Positions 32,675 to 44,314 of a stretch of 64,000 nt of DNA are shown here, piece by piece; the first letter of the stretch is position 1; every line of letters starts with the position of its first letter. The stretch is from Aphanomyces cochlioides. Its lineage: Eukaryota > Oomycota > Saprolegniomycetes > Saprolegniales > Verrucalvaceae. The position numbers and the translations under genes are program-made. The DNA lies in NCBI GenBank assembly GCA_019828595.1, contig JAHQRK010000024.1, forward strand, positions 558,001 to 622,000. Reading direction: 5' to 3'. A model generated the notes under the pieces. It was not told where the DNA came from and did no database searches. It was given only the letters and a program-made list of their open reading frames with translations.

Positions 32675-32913
32675 TACCGTATCGGTCATATTATCTCACA
32701 ACGAAATTTCGGCCTGGTGAGTGAACGAATGGCTCGGCTCTGGTGAACCATTTTGAACGATCCTCATTTGCCTGGTGAATACATGTGAACGATGGCTTTG
32801 ATGAACCTTAGAGATATTTTAAGCGAAAATTATCCAAAGGTGAGCTATTTTGACCGAAATATTGACTAATAATATAACCATATATCTTATCAAACCAATA
32901 CTCGAGTATCTCG

Positions 32914-33076
32914 ATTGTCTTCCTTGTCCAATGCGTTAGGCGTCCCGCCGACGAACCCACAAGCCGTTAGACCTGGTCCAGCTGAGTTAAAGTAGTTCAT
33001 ATCCACTATAACCTAGGTAATATACTCAATTAACCGACGAACCCACAGGTTGCGGGTTCGAGTCCCGCTGAAGCCG
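32914..33076 (+). tRNA. tRNA-like sequence interrupted by an 86-bp insertion
   Basis: First half about 32914-32961 (A-box-like TGTCCAATGCGTTAGGCG), second half 33048-33076 (B-box/T-arm GCGGGTTCGAGTCCCGC, then TGAAGCCG and TTTTT, a Pol III terminator). The acceptor TGTCTTC/GAAGCCG pairs at six of seven positions. The halves are separated by 32962-33047, which ends in a direct repeat of CCGACGAACCCACA (32948-32961 and 33034-33047), as left by an insertion. Anticodon arm not convincing; likely a pseudogene or SINE head. Confidence 0.4.
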
Positions 33077-34518
33077 TTTTTGGTAAAAATTTTAAAATAT
33101 CTGATTGTTCAACCTCCAACTGCCATTGATTGCTCTTTCTTACTTCACACGCACAAGTAAACGCATAGATCTCATTCCTTTAACGTGCAATAAGCTATAA
33201 CTAGCATTCCAATGTATGCCGCAGCACCATTGAGCACAGGCAGGAAACTCAAAACCTGTGTACAGCAGCAGTCTCTTGGTGATTCTGTTGCTGTACACAG
33301 ACTTCCAATTCATGTCAATGCTCAATCATGCCTTGATATACCGCTGCTTGCAACCACAGAGCCTGCATGTTTCATGGCTTGGTGGCTGTACGCAGACCGT
33401 ATGCCACAACATGACTGAGCATTGACATGAATCTCAAAACCTGTGTACAGCAGCAGTCTCTTGGTGATTCTGTTGCTTACACAGACTTTCCAATTCATGT
33501 CAATACTAAATGGTGTCTAGACGTATGTCAAGTCGAACGCGAGAGCTTTGACATGAACTATACAATCAGTTTATAGCAACAGATACATCAAAAGACTGAT
33601 GTTGTAAGCAGGTTATGGGATTCATGTCAATGCAAAGTGGTGCATTGCAAAGTCTACTTACAGCCACAGAGCCATCACACATGCACGCTATGTGGCTGCA
33701 AGTAGACGTATGTCTAGGCTTCATTGAGAATTGGCATGATACCTAAAGTTTGTGCACAGCTGCAGAATCACAAGTGACTGTTGGTGTAAACAGGCTTGGG
33801 ATTCAAACCAGTCCTCAATGACACTGTGGCATACAGTGTCATACGTCTACTTGCAGCCACATAGCGTGCATGTGTGATGGCTCTGTGGCTGTAAGTAGAC
33901 TTTGCAATGCACCACTTTGCATTGACATGAATCCCATAACCTGCTTACAACATCAGTCTTTTGATGTATCTGTTGCTATAAACTGATTGTATAGTTCATG
34001 TCAAAGCTCTCGCGTTCGACTTGACATACGTCTAGACACCATTTAGTATTGACATGAATTGGAAAGTCTGTGTAAGCAACAGAATCACCAAGAGACTGCT
34101 GCTGTACACAGGTTTTGAGATTCATGTCAATGCTCAGTCATGTTGTGGCATACGGTCTGCGTACAGCCACCAAGCCATGAAACATGCAGGCTCTGTGGTT
34201 GCAAGCAGCGGTATATCAAGGCATGATTGAGCATTGACATGAATTGGAAGTCTGTGTACAGCAACAGAATCACCAAGAGACTGCTGCTGTACACAGGTTT
34301 TGAGTTTCCTGCCTGTGCTCAATGGTGCTGCGGCATACATTGGAATGCTAGTTATAGCTTATTGCACGTTAAAGGAATGAGATCTATGCGTTTACTTGTG
34401 CGTGTGAAGTAAGAAAGAGCAATCAATGGCAGTTGGAGGTTGAACAATCAGATATTTTAAAATTATTACCAAAAACGGCTTCAGCGGGACTCGAACCCGC
34501 AACCCGTGGGTTTGTCGG
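33034..34518. repeat. 1.5-kb hierarchical palindrome
   Basis: 33034-33713 is the near-identical reverse complement of 33841-34518; the central ~127 bp are only weakly symmetrical. Each arm also contains smaller hairpins, for example CTGTGTACAGCAGCAG with CTGTTGCTGTACACAG (33255-33301), and ~130-bp imperfect palindromes bounded by ATTCATGTCAATGCTCA. Matching reading frames on both arms are symmetry artefacts. Resembles a foldback element. No coding content recognised. Confidence 0.92.
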
Positions 34519-34551
34519 CGGGACACCTAACGCATTGGACAAGACGTAGAT
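34476..34551 (-). tRNA. tRNA-like sequence at the right end of the palindrome
   Basis: Reverse-complement counterpart of the left tRNA-like end, but uninterrupted: TGTCCAATGCGTTAGGTG, then GCGGGTTCGAGTCCCGC, GAAGCCG and TTTTT. Acceptor pairing is weaker (five of seven) and no convincing anticodon stem is seen. Points into the palindrome, as does the left one. Confidence 0.35.
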
Positions 34552-34779
34552 ATTATTTACTTATATTTTACCCATTACAAAACAATTGCGAAACACTTGC
34601 CTTGAGATATTCCCACACTAATAAAATACCCTTCAAAAATTTATGTTGTTATCGAGACTTACAGTTCTGAATTTCATGGATTGTGGAATAGCGACAAGTG
34701 CTCAAGGACGAACACGACAACATGAAATGAGATGAAGTACTTTCACGAGGGAGTGAAACAAGTAAGATGCTATCTCAAT

Positions 34780-37081
34780 TCAATTTGATTTACTCTTTAT
34801 GATGTATTCGTAGAACGTATGGTACTTCAAGGCTCCAAGTTTGGTTGTTTTCTGTGGTGCATCCACTCCAACCAAGTGACGGCCAAGGCCAAAGAAGTTT
34901 TCCTCGAAAAACTCAATTCGCTGGGGTACCGTCATGGCTATGATGTGACCACTTGACTTATTTCCATACTCTAGAATAGCTGAAATGACTTTGGACAGCT
35001 TAGAGAAGTTCGCTTGGTCCCTTCGAGTCAAAAAATCTCGTGAATGACAGGTATGTAATGGAGGGATTCTCTCTATCTCACTTCCACCCCACCAAAGATG
35101 CCATAAATCATGAACAGTACCAGGAGGACATGTCAATTTTGAACATTGGCTCGGGCAAGAAAGAAGACGGTTTACGGCAGCTCTTTTCAATCAAACTTGG
35201 CAAACACAGAGGGGTTGGAGTTTGTCCAGGGGAATCAAATGATGACGTTTGACTTGGTAATGCTGCTGTAGATCCAAGAGAGTCTAATCTAGATAATATA
35301 GTTGTTTCAAACCTGTTCATTGTTTCATTCAATCGATCCATTGTTACTGGAGCTTGTCGCAATAATCCATCATTGTGCTGAATGGCGTCTAACATTTCTG
35401 CAGAAGCTTGATCCAATCGTTTGAAAATAGTCTTTTCCATGGCAAGAATGGAGGATTTCAGACTTTGTATTTCTCGAGCAAGGGGGATATGTGGCAGCAC
35501 GCCAGTGGCAACAAGTTTTGACGTTTGATTCACCAACACACCACCAAGGACTTCGGATTGCAACGGAAGCAATATCCCACTTGTCCATACAAGCGACAAG
35601 AATAAGGATGATTGGAATGCAGGGTGGCCTTGAGCCAATATCGATGAAAAGCAAGAGAGGCAAGAAGGAAGGGAATGACGCAACGAAAGGTAGGGGGGAA
35701 CTTCGTTGAATAGCCTGGTAGAATCGAGTCCCACTGAGTTGACGACAGGACCAAACCATTAAAATGAGGGGGAAGCTGGGCAAAATTAACGTCGTTGACA
35801 TCCGAGCCTAGGAGTGTGTCATGGATGTTTTGCAAACATAAGACTAGAAACCTGACGCACAGCGACCCACAAATTGGTCGCCTCCTGGCTGTTGAAATAT
35901 ATATCGATTGCCTACATTTCCCAAGCTCCATCCCGCACGTAGCCACACTGCAACTGTTTGTGGTGTCCCTGGATTGCTTGATAATTCTGAAGCTGCGCCT
36001 TTGCGTAATGAGTGCGACCCAATGGCCGCAATTTCGAGACCAAGCGACAAAATGTCTTCCTCGCACACCAAGCACATGTTTGACAGCCATTTTTGAAATC
36101 GAACTTGCGCGTTTTCACGCAAGAGAAGCGCAGGCTTGTTGTCTTTCAACGGGGGCGCTGTAAACACCAGTATAGCCAAACTAATCAATACATTATGAGT
36201 GAATTCCTCCGGATCTACCTCAATATAGGACAGATTGCTGGGAAATTTGGGTTTGCGTAAATGTGGCGTGTGTTTTGACACGACTCTCCTGTTTGATCAT
36301 TTTTCATCAGAGCATAGTCGACGACTAGAGCGTCGCCTATGCATTAAATTTTTCAAGTATGTCTGCTTGTTTTGACAATACCTCGCCACGATACATGTTC
36401 GTACAATATAGAGGCTGTAGATACTGCTCTCGCCATTAGATTCCAGCAAAGCACAAGAAATGCATGCGATGTAATGTTCATATCAAAGTCGTTTGAGCCC
36501 TGCAAGGCCTATAGAGCTAGAAACTTGTAGCCTATCAAAGTTTATGTACGACGTTGGCCTATTAACTACCATTCACTGAGAGGGGAGCTTTGCCCTCTTG
36601 GATGGATATCTCTCCACTTAACTTGAGACGAGCAATTTTTCTTTATAACCTTTAGCAAAATCTAATTCATCGACAACATCATAAATATATCATACTTTTT
36701 TATTTGCGTACCTGATAGAATTGTGTTGATTTCACTTGATAATGCGCACTGGTTCTCATGATACAGGAACTTCATGGCACTTATAATGCATGCTATGGAA
36801 GGGTACTTTTTATGCTGTAATGGTACCTTTTCGATGCCATTTCGATGACGTTTTACCGAGAAATACATCAAAATTTCCTTCCACACGGCTGGAAGCAGGG
36901 GAAGTTAAATTTCGTTCTCATGAACGCACTCTGGATGGTGTTTTGTAAGGTAGCGAGTGACCCGCTGTATTTCGGACGTGTATTGAGCTCTCGTGTTACT
37001 TGCAACACGCAGAGCAATGATGTCGTCGCTGGTTTGTGGAATCGTAGGCTCGTCGGGTTGCTTTCGCTTGGTCAGTGGCAT
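34780..37081 (-). pseudogene. Crypton-type tyrosine recombinase with GCR1_C-like tail, frameshifted
   Basis: Start at ATG 37081 (MPLTKRKQPDEPTIPQ). N-terminal region LRVASNTRAQYTSEIQRVTR and, after a frameshift near 36905, LPLLPAVWKEILMYFSVKR. The catalytic C-terminal core about 36281-35850 has GSHSLRKGAASELSS (the HxLR of tyrosine recombinases), AVWLRAGWSLG and RYIFQQPGGDQFVGR. Then NFAQLPPHFNG, LPGYSTKFPPTF and, near 35080-34900, a GCR1_C-like DNA-binding end (TVHDLWHLWWGGSEIERIPP). At least three frame changes. Cryptons transpose by a Tyr recombinase via a circular DNA. A CCGGAT-type pair lies 41-59 nt before the ATG. Inactive as written. Confidence 0.82.
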
Positions 37082-37121
37082 CCGTTTTGGAGATGGAGCT
37101 CACAGGAAGCACTGTGAATTT

Positions 37122-37140
37122 TCCGGATTTGTTCGGATAC
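37122..37140. promoter_or_regulatory. Paired CCGGAT motif upstream of the Crypton-type gene
   Basis: TCCGGAT at 37122-37128 and TTCGGATAC at 37132-37140; a further TATCCGGAT lies at 37245-37253. Distance to the ATG at 37081 is 41-59 nt. Confidence 0.4.
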
Positions 37141-37973
37141 GCCGTTTCGTAAAAGAAAATTACTGTTGTGAATACATTTATCAAGTTAATAGGAAAATGT
37201 ATAATTTTCCTTTACGAAACAGATTTGTTTCGTGATTCATGCTATTATCCGGATTTGTTCGTTTTATTTTGGTAAAAATGAGATAAATACAATATTGTGG
37301 TTTTAATAAAAAAACTGGAGTCGTGCGGAATAAATTTTGACGCAACAATTGGCGCATACAAATTTCAAGTGAAAAGAAATTGAAAGTTTCGAACATGTTT
37401 TCAAACATTTAAAACGTCTGAAATTACACTATTTAATGGTCACGATTGTGGGCAATATAAGAAAATGTTTGCGTAAACTTTAAATAGTGTATGCGTCAAT
37501 TAATTGAAACATTTTCAAAACATATCAAATTTCCAGTTTTGGACCAAAACGACAATAATTACAATGAATATATTTTGACCAAGTTTCACCTACCCCTGGT
37601 GAATAGAAATGACCGATGACCTCTATTGTGGTGAGTAGATATGAACGCATCCACTCAGCCTGGTGAATAGATATGAACTTTTGCCTCGCGGTGAGACATG
37701 AATGCTGGTGAGATAATATGACCGATACGGTAGTGTATCATTGAACAGATACCCATTATCAAGTACACACATTTAGATTTGCATTTTCTCCACATTCAAA
37801 AGGTTCCAACGTATTCTAGCTAGCGTCAAGGCAAGCCATATTTGATTTATATACTGAGACTTGGCGAATTCAATCGCTAAAGCCGTCGTCATCAATGTTG
37901 TTGAGCGGAAACTTTCGTAGCTTCACGCATTTCAAAGCAATTATAATACTGCTTTACTCTTGAGACATGTAAA
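37141..37973. other. Noncoding right part of the composite element and flank
   Basis: 37141-37560 is AT-rich without genes; 37580-37730 holds the right subterminal repeats and terminus; 37733-37973 shows nothing recognisable. Confidence 0.5.
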
Positions 37974-38566
37974 TCCCTAATACCTAGTCTAGCTGTCACA
38001 GGGTTCTGTTAACTTGATTAACAAGCTATCTAATATTGCCATGAGGCTCAACCCGGGTTTTGGTGGTTGGTTTGTCGGCCAGGTTTGGCCGGCGGAGGAT
38101 GGGCGCCAGTACTGTATCGATCGCTGTCGATTTTCAGCCAATCAGGGCTGTGTTTGTGGTTGGTGGATGTGGATGTGTTGGAGTTCGGCAGCCGCCTGGT
38201 GGCGGCGGAGGCGTTGGAGTCGGTTGCTGTGGTGGTGGCGATGGTGGCGTTGTCTCGATGGATTTGACGCGACGCTGTCCTTAACCCGGCACGTCCGCTT
38301 GAGTGTCGGGTGCAAGCGACGACACGTTCCTCCCCAAGAAGCGCATCGAAGGCGGCAGATCAGTCGAGGATTGGGCTGGCGGGAATCGCTGGTGATGCTC
38401 GCCGGCTGGAAGAAAGGTTGGATGTGTGGGCCACCGACAGAGTCGGCAGGCGGGACCGGCTTGGTCCTCCATCGGCTTGTTGGCGGCCTTGGCGAGTGGT
38501 GTGAGTCTTCGGGGTGCTGCCAGAAATGTATGCGCTTGCGTACTTCGAAGCAAATTGAAAACTTCC
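37974..38566 (-). mobile_element. LINE 3' end (family B) abutting a tRNA-Glu 5' remnant
   Basis: TCCCTAATACCTAGTCTAG (37974-37992) resembles the first bases of tRNA-Glu (TCCCTAATAGTCTAG). It is followed by CTGTCACAGGGTTCTGTTAA and CTTGATTAACAAGCTATCTA, related to the 3' end of the LINE at 38590. The body (to 38566) is GC-rich with Pro-rich reading frames on the minus strand. A 5'-truncated insertion. Confidence 0.55.
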
Positions 38567-40855
38567 TCCCTATTATAATAATAGTCTAGCAGTCAAAGGG
38601 TTCCATTAACTTGATTAACAAGCTATCTAATCTTGCCGTGAGGCCCAACCCAGTCCTTGTTGCAATGCGTCAGCGATGGACACATCCAACGAGGGATGTA
38701 GGAGTGTTGGTGGGCTTATAGCCCTAACCCCTTAGTGGACGTCGAAGGTGGACTCGAGTTCCAGACTCCGCGGGTGTTTGGCCAGGAGGCTGGCGTACAG
38801 TGGTTGACGGAGGAGGACGCGTAGTGCAGCAGTCGTTGAAACTCTCTCGGGGTCGTCGGGGTCGCGTTGGCGCAGCCATCGCCTTACTGTAGCAATCCAC
38901 AGTACAAATGATAGTTCGAACATGACGTGTGGTGGTGGTATTGGTTTCGATTGATGCAGGGCCAAGTTATGGCGTTTCCACACAAGATGGAGGCAAACGC
39001 CCACAAGCATGAACCATAGGCGATAGAGATCGTCCTTGTATGGACGACCGGCGAGGTTGACTGGGAAAGAGTCAAAGTTGAGGATATTGGCCCATGTGAA
39101 GTTTACTTGATAAGGGTGCCACTGGCTTGTATGTGAGAGCCACAGGGGTGCCACTTTGTGGCATGTCGAAAAAGCGTGTTCCTCGGATTCCACGTCGCCG
39201 CACGAGTGTGAGCATAGGATGGAGTCGGGGTCGGTCTGTTGTCGGTACGCGAATCTACTGTTGACAGGGATCATCCGTAGGATTATCCTACGGGGGCCTA
39301 CTGGCCCCGGCCAGCAGGTTCGATGATTGCCGAAACTTACGCATGAACGGAATGGCGGCCTAGTGGGTTGGTCGAGACACACTGTGGCTTGGGTGTGGTC
39401 GAGACAGATCGGGGCCATGGAAGGCGGCTTTGTTGATTGCTCGTCTCTTCCAGAGCTCAAATGGTACGCGGTTGTCGTTCTTGACAGAGTGAAATCCATG
39501 GGTCGTGGTAGGACGATGAAGCGTGGGAACGTCTCGACGGATTCCAAGACGCGCGCGCAATGTGTCGATGATGGTGGTGAAGTGCTCGTAGATGCTGATG
39601 GATCGGTCGATCATATCGAAGCGAATGCGACCCATGAACATGGAGACTGTCATTTCTGGATTGTTGGACGACATGGAGGCTCTATATTGGTCAAAGGTCG
39701 GCCAGAATCCTCCCACACCTGTCCTCAGGACGTCCCGTAAACAGTGTATACCGTTGGCAGCGCCTCGTATGTACCACCTTCTCAAGACGGCAGTCGATGC
39801 TTTTTGTGCAGCTGTGCGTCCGTTGTTATCGGCGAACATCGGATGTGACGTCAGCCACATGGGTAGATCCAGGGTTGTTTGGAAATCTAATGGTTGTGCC
39901 AGCTTGTGATCCATGTGGACACGGTTCCAAGACGACCTTACATCCAGCCAGAAGTGACTTAATAAGTCCATCAAGAGGAACTGCTCTGCTGGGGTACACC
40001 ATAAGAAGTCAAAGGGATGAGAGTCTCTGTGAAGAGTTGGGAAGCATCGAGCGAATTGCTGCATCACGAGCGGGACCCAGGCTGGTTTGTTGGAGCTGTT
40101 GGCATGATGTATAAGCGACTGTAGAGCTCGGAGGCGTTGTGCTCGTATGGAGGACGCAATGTGGGGAATGCCCAGTCCGAGGGATTTGTGGTAGTGCCAC
40201 GACTTGTGGATCAGTGGCCTGTAGTTTGGATCGTTGATGGATTTGCTGCCCAGGACGAAATTGGACAGAGCTCGTTGCCATTTAACAATTGTCTCGTCTG
40301 GTACGGGTCTGACTGCAGTAATGTGCCAGATCAGAGACAGTATCATAGTGGTTGCAAGGGTGCGACGGCCACGTACGGTCCGAGCTCGGCACGCCCATTG
40401 AGTGAAGGCGTTGAGGAATTTGTCGTGTATGGGCTGGGTTTGGTGGTGGCGGTCCAGGTTGTGACCTAGGTATACACCCCGATATTTGATTGGCGTTCCT
40501 GTAGGGGCCACGTTCAGGTTAGGCGCACTGGGGCAACCGACAGCGTCCTCATTGTTGTTAACAGCTTTAATGACAAGGGTGCTGCATTTGGAGAGATTCA
40601 GAGCTGCACCAAATGCTGCACAGAAGGTACCGACTATGGAGTCCACTTGGTGGTCGGCCGACTCGAGGGAGTTAGATAGGATCGTTGAATCGTCAGCGAA
40701 GAAAACACTAGTGATTCTTGAGCCGTCTGGCATCGGAATACCAAGGTGGGGTTCGGCTCTGAGCAATGCTCCAAGGGGCTCGATGTAGATGTCGAAGAGC
40801 AGGCATGACAAGGGACAGCCTTGCTTAACACCTCTGTTGGGTCGGATTGTCGGCA
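38567..40855 (-). pseudogene. Non-LTR retrotransposon (LINE) ORF2 3' part, 5'-truncated and frameshifted
   Basis: Minus strand. The RT domain is entered at RGVKQGCPLSCLLFDIYIEP (about 40835) and has the catalytic FADDSTI (about 40700). The long connection region runs to about 39500, where the frame shifts, and the end carries a zinc-binding CSHSCGDVESEEHAFSTC typical of zf-RVT. Stop near 38732; the 3' tail to 38590 ends TTAATGGAACCC...GCTAGAC. Directly beyond is TCCCTATTATAATAATAGTC (38567-38586), a modified tRNA-Glu 5' end. The 5' part (endonuclease and start of RT) is absent; the break at about 40855 joins gypsy sequence. Confidence 0.85.
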
Positions 40856-43800
40856 CCCTAGCGACTATCACGACACCGATCGTGCCACACACACCACCCC
40901 GCAAGCTAGCGAGTTACCCACCGAAGCCCCTTCCGCAACCCCGCTCTCGCAGCATGTCTACCCGAACTACGTCGCGTCCGTACAATCTACGCCCATCCTC
41001 AATGAACTCCCGATCAACTGGGAAAGCTCCACTTTGAACCCCACACAACGCGAGATGCTACGCAAGACCCTCCTTCAACATGACATATTTGTCACCACAT
41101 CAAAAGCACCGGGTCGTACCGATCTGGTGAAATGCTACATCAACACCGGCTCGGCACATCCTATCAAACAAGCACCCTATCGAGTGTCACAGAGGGAGGG
41201 CGAGATTATGGAAGCCGAGATACAACAATACCTTGAACTCGGCCTCATACGACCGTCCACGAGCCCCTGGGCCAGCCCAGTATTGATGATCCAAAAGCCC
41301 GATGGATCGATCAGATTCTGTATCGACTACCGACGACTTAACGAGGTCACGATCAAGGATAGCTGCCCTTTACCCCGCATAGACGATCTCCTCGATGTCC
41401 TAGGTAAAGCGAAATACTTCTCGACCAAGGATGTCGCGTCTGGCTACTGGAACTTTCGCCTGGAAGAAGACAGCATCCCGAAGACGGCTTTCACCTGCAA
41501 ATTCGGCCTCTACGAATGGCTCGTTATGCCGTTCGGGTTCTGTAACGCGGTGCCACAGTTCGAACGCCTCATGGAACATGTCTTACGCGATCGTGTCTAG
41601 TATACCTCGATGACGTTATCGTCTAGCGACAGATTCACATCTCACCTCGCCCGAGTCAATGATGTCCTCTGCTGTTTTGCCCGAGCGGGTTTCAAACTCA
41701 AGATGTCGAAGTGCCACTGGGGCAAATCATCGGTCGCCTTCCTGGGACACATAGTCACCCCCGCGGGCATACTACCCAACCCCGAGAAAGTCAAATCGGT
41801 CCTCAAGATCCGCGCGCTGCGAAACGTAGCGGAAGTACGAGCATTCCTTGGTCTCGCAGGATACTTCCGCCGCTTCATCAAAGGCTTCGCGGCGATTGCT
41901 AGCCCCCTCGAACAACTCAAGACGTCTCCTTCCTTCCACTGGACGGACGAATGCAAGCGATCGCTTGAAACCTTGAAACGAAGGCTCGTTAGTCCCCCGA
42001 TCCTGGCATATCCCGATTTCGAAGAACCTTTTATCATCTACGTGGATGCTTGCCCGATCGCGGTAGGAGCCGTACTCATGCAGAAGCACGACAAACACGA
42101 GCGGGTCATCGTTTACGCCAGCCAAGCACTCGACACGACACAGAGACGCTGGATCAACAAAAAAGACAGCATTTCCGAGATCGAGTGCTTCGGACTCGTG
42201 TGGGCAACAAACAAGTTCCGGCCGTACATCGACAAGCGCCATTTCACGATTTATACCGACAATGCGGCTCTTGTCTGACTCTTCAAAGTTGGCACCAAAT
42301 CGGGCAACAGCAAGCTCGCGCGCTGGATCATTCAACTTCAAGCTCTCGATTTCACGGTGATACACCGCCCTGGGAACGCCATGGGATGCGCGGACGGGCT
42401 TTCACGCCTACCCATCTCAGCGGTTACCCGATCGGCTTCTGCCAAGCAGCCATCTACGGCTGTTGACCCGGCGGGTTCCGCCAACGAACCGCCGGCACCC
42501 ACGGTGAATGACACGCCCGATCCAGAGCTACCTCCCTACAACGACGACTCCTACTCTCTACCGACTTTGCCGCTCGCGAGCGCCCAGGCGGAAGATCCTT
42601 TCATCATCGCTATGAAAGCTTACATCCAGGACTCGGCTCTGCCAGCTGATCCCTCACTCATGACACTTGTGACGCGAACGCGCGATCATTACGCCATTCA
42701 AGGGCACATCCTCTGTCGGCGCGTCATTCTCAAGACACCTATTCGCAATCCCGAACTTCAACTGGTACCGGTAATACCGCTCGGGTGGACCCGCCGTGTA
42801 CTTCAACTCTGTCACGACTCGCCCCTCGCGGGACATTTCGGAGTGGCGCGCACGATCGACCGTGATCGGCGCGTGGCATACTTGCTCGGCTTGCAATCCG
42901 ACGTACATGAGTACTGTCAAGTCTGCTCCACTGTGGGGCCGCAAAAGGATCTCGCCCCTGGCGCCAAGGTCGACTTCAACGCATGCCGGTCTACCTCCTC
43001 CACGGGCCCTTCAATTTTCTCGTCGTCGACGCCCTCGGGCCATTCCCGATCACCCCGCGCGAGAACCGATACGTGCTCATATTCATCGACTACTTCACGC
43101 GCTGGCCGGAGGCCTTCGCAGTACCCGATCTCAAAACCTCCACCTTCACACGCGTCTTGGTCGACGAAGTACTCTGCCGATATGGCGTACCCGAACGCCT
43201 ACTCTCCGTTCGCGGAACTCATTTTGTTTCCGAACTCGCGCATTCCTGCTCGGGATCGACAAACTCTCCAGTGCGGCCGGGCACCCGCAGAGCCAAGGAC
43301 TTGTCGAGCGCTTCAACTCCACTCTCGCCACAATGCTCAAAATGTACGTAAACTCCGTCCAAACCGATTGGGATCTTTATCTTCCTCAACTCCTCTGGGC
43401 CTATCGCACGGCCTACCACGAGACCCTCAGCGACACGCCTTACTTTTGTCTGTTCTGGCGCGATCCGATCTCGCCGCTTCACCTTACCTTTCTTAATCAA
43501 GACCCTCCATGGCGATCGGACGACCTGCCCCAATGGCGCCGCCAACAAAGCTCGTGGTTCCTAGCCACCCGACGCCTGGTCGAATCTCAACTCATCAAAG
43601 GACAAAATCACGACCAGCGACAGTCGAACCAGCGCCCGATCGAATCCAACCAGCCGACTCGGTATGGGTGTATCAATACTTCCACAAGTCGCGACACGAG
43701 GACGACACTCGCATTTCCAAACTCGCGTACCATTGGCATGGCCCCTATCGCGTCCTCTCCAGACAAGCTCGAACACATACCGCGTCTACCTACCCTCACT

Positions 43801-44314
43801 ACCAGATCGCGACTTCCCTGTCAATGTCGATCGCCTGAAACCCTTCCAAGGTTACTGGTCGCGACCCTACGATGAGGACATCCCCGATCGTCTCCGCGAT
43901 CCACCACGCGACCAGGGCGCGGCGATCTCTCAAGGGGAGAGCGATTATATCAACGACGAACCCCAGTCGAACCCGGACATAGCGAACGCCACAATCGAAC
44001 TCGATATGCTACCACCAAGTATCTTTACCGATCGCGTCACTTTCTCAGACAATGATGAGGCCTACACCAACACTGACTCCCCGATCAAAGACATAGCTGA
44101 CAAACGATGGATTGCAGGCAAGGAAATTGAGTATTTGGTGACACACGCCGACGGAACCCAACACTGGACACCACGATCGCGCCTCCAAGAATACCGATCC
44201 TTTATCCAAGAATACGAAGATCGACAACGTAGCTCCCAAGGATTACCCCCACTTCGACGTAGTCCACGATTAACAGAGCTCGATCTGGCACCCGAGCCCC
44301 CACCAGAATACTAA
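40856..44314 (+). pseudogene. Ty3/gypsy pol region with chromodomain-like tail
   Basis: Order: RT (AEIQQYLELGLIRPSTSPWA, CIDYRRLNEVTIKDSCPLPR), YLDD box at about 41603-41614 but next to a stop and frame change, RNase H (FIIYVDACPIAVGAVLMQKH; TIYTDNAALV then a TGA at 42276), integrase zinc finger (LCHDSPLAGHFG...CQVC, about 42805-42930), integrase core (VVDALGPFPITPRENRYVLI, then a VRGTHF box where DRGT is usual, so the second catalytic Asp is Val; GHPQSQGLVERFNSTL keeps the Glu) and a C-terminal KRWIAGKEIEYLVTHADGT, similar to a chromodomain. Gag and protease are missing at the left, where it meets a LINE. At least four frame breaks. Inactive retroelement of the host genome. Confidence 0.88.

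Larger units (their letters stand above)
32677..37730. mobile_element. Composite ~5-kb terminal-inverted-repeat element (unclassified)
   Basis: Perfect 23-bp inverted termini beginning CCGTATCGGTCATATTATCT (left from 32677, right ends 37730), each flanked by TA. Inside both ends are degenerate subterminal repeats of the type GGTGAATAGATATGAAC (five at 37580-37715; at least three at 32715-32830). Between them lie a 1.5-kb palindrome with tRNA-like ends and a decayed tyrosine-recombinase gene. Cryptons normally lack inverted termini, so the recombinase is probably a nested passenger. I know no named family with this combination. Confidence 0.65.

Noticed and set aside
33140..34412. Four open frames of 61-68 codons in mirror positions
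   Set aside because: They are the same sequence read on both arms of the palindrome; no domain, no splice sites and no conservation argue for protein.
38014..38589. Long Gly/Val/Trp-rich frame on the plus strand
   Set aside because: GC-rich LINE tail; composition-driven open frames exist on both strands and no domain is visible.
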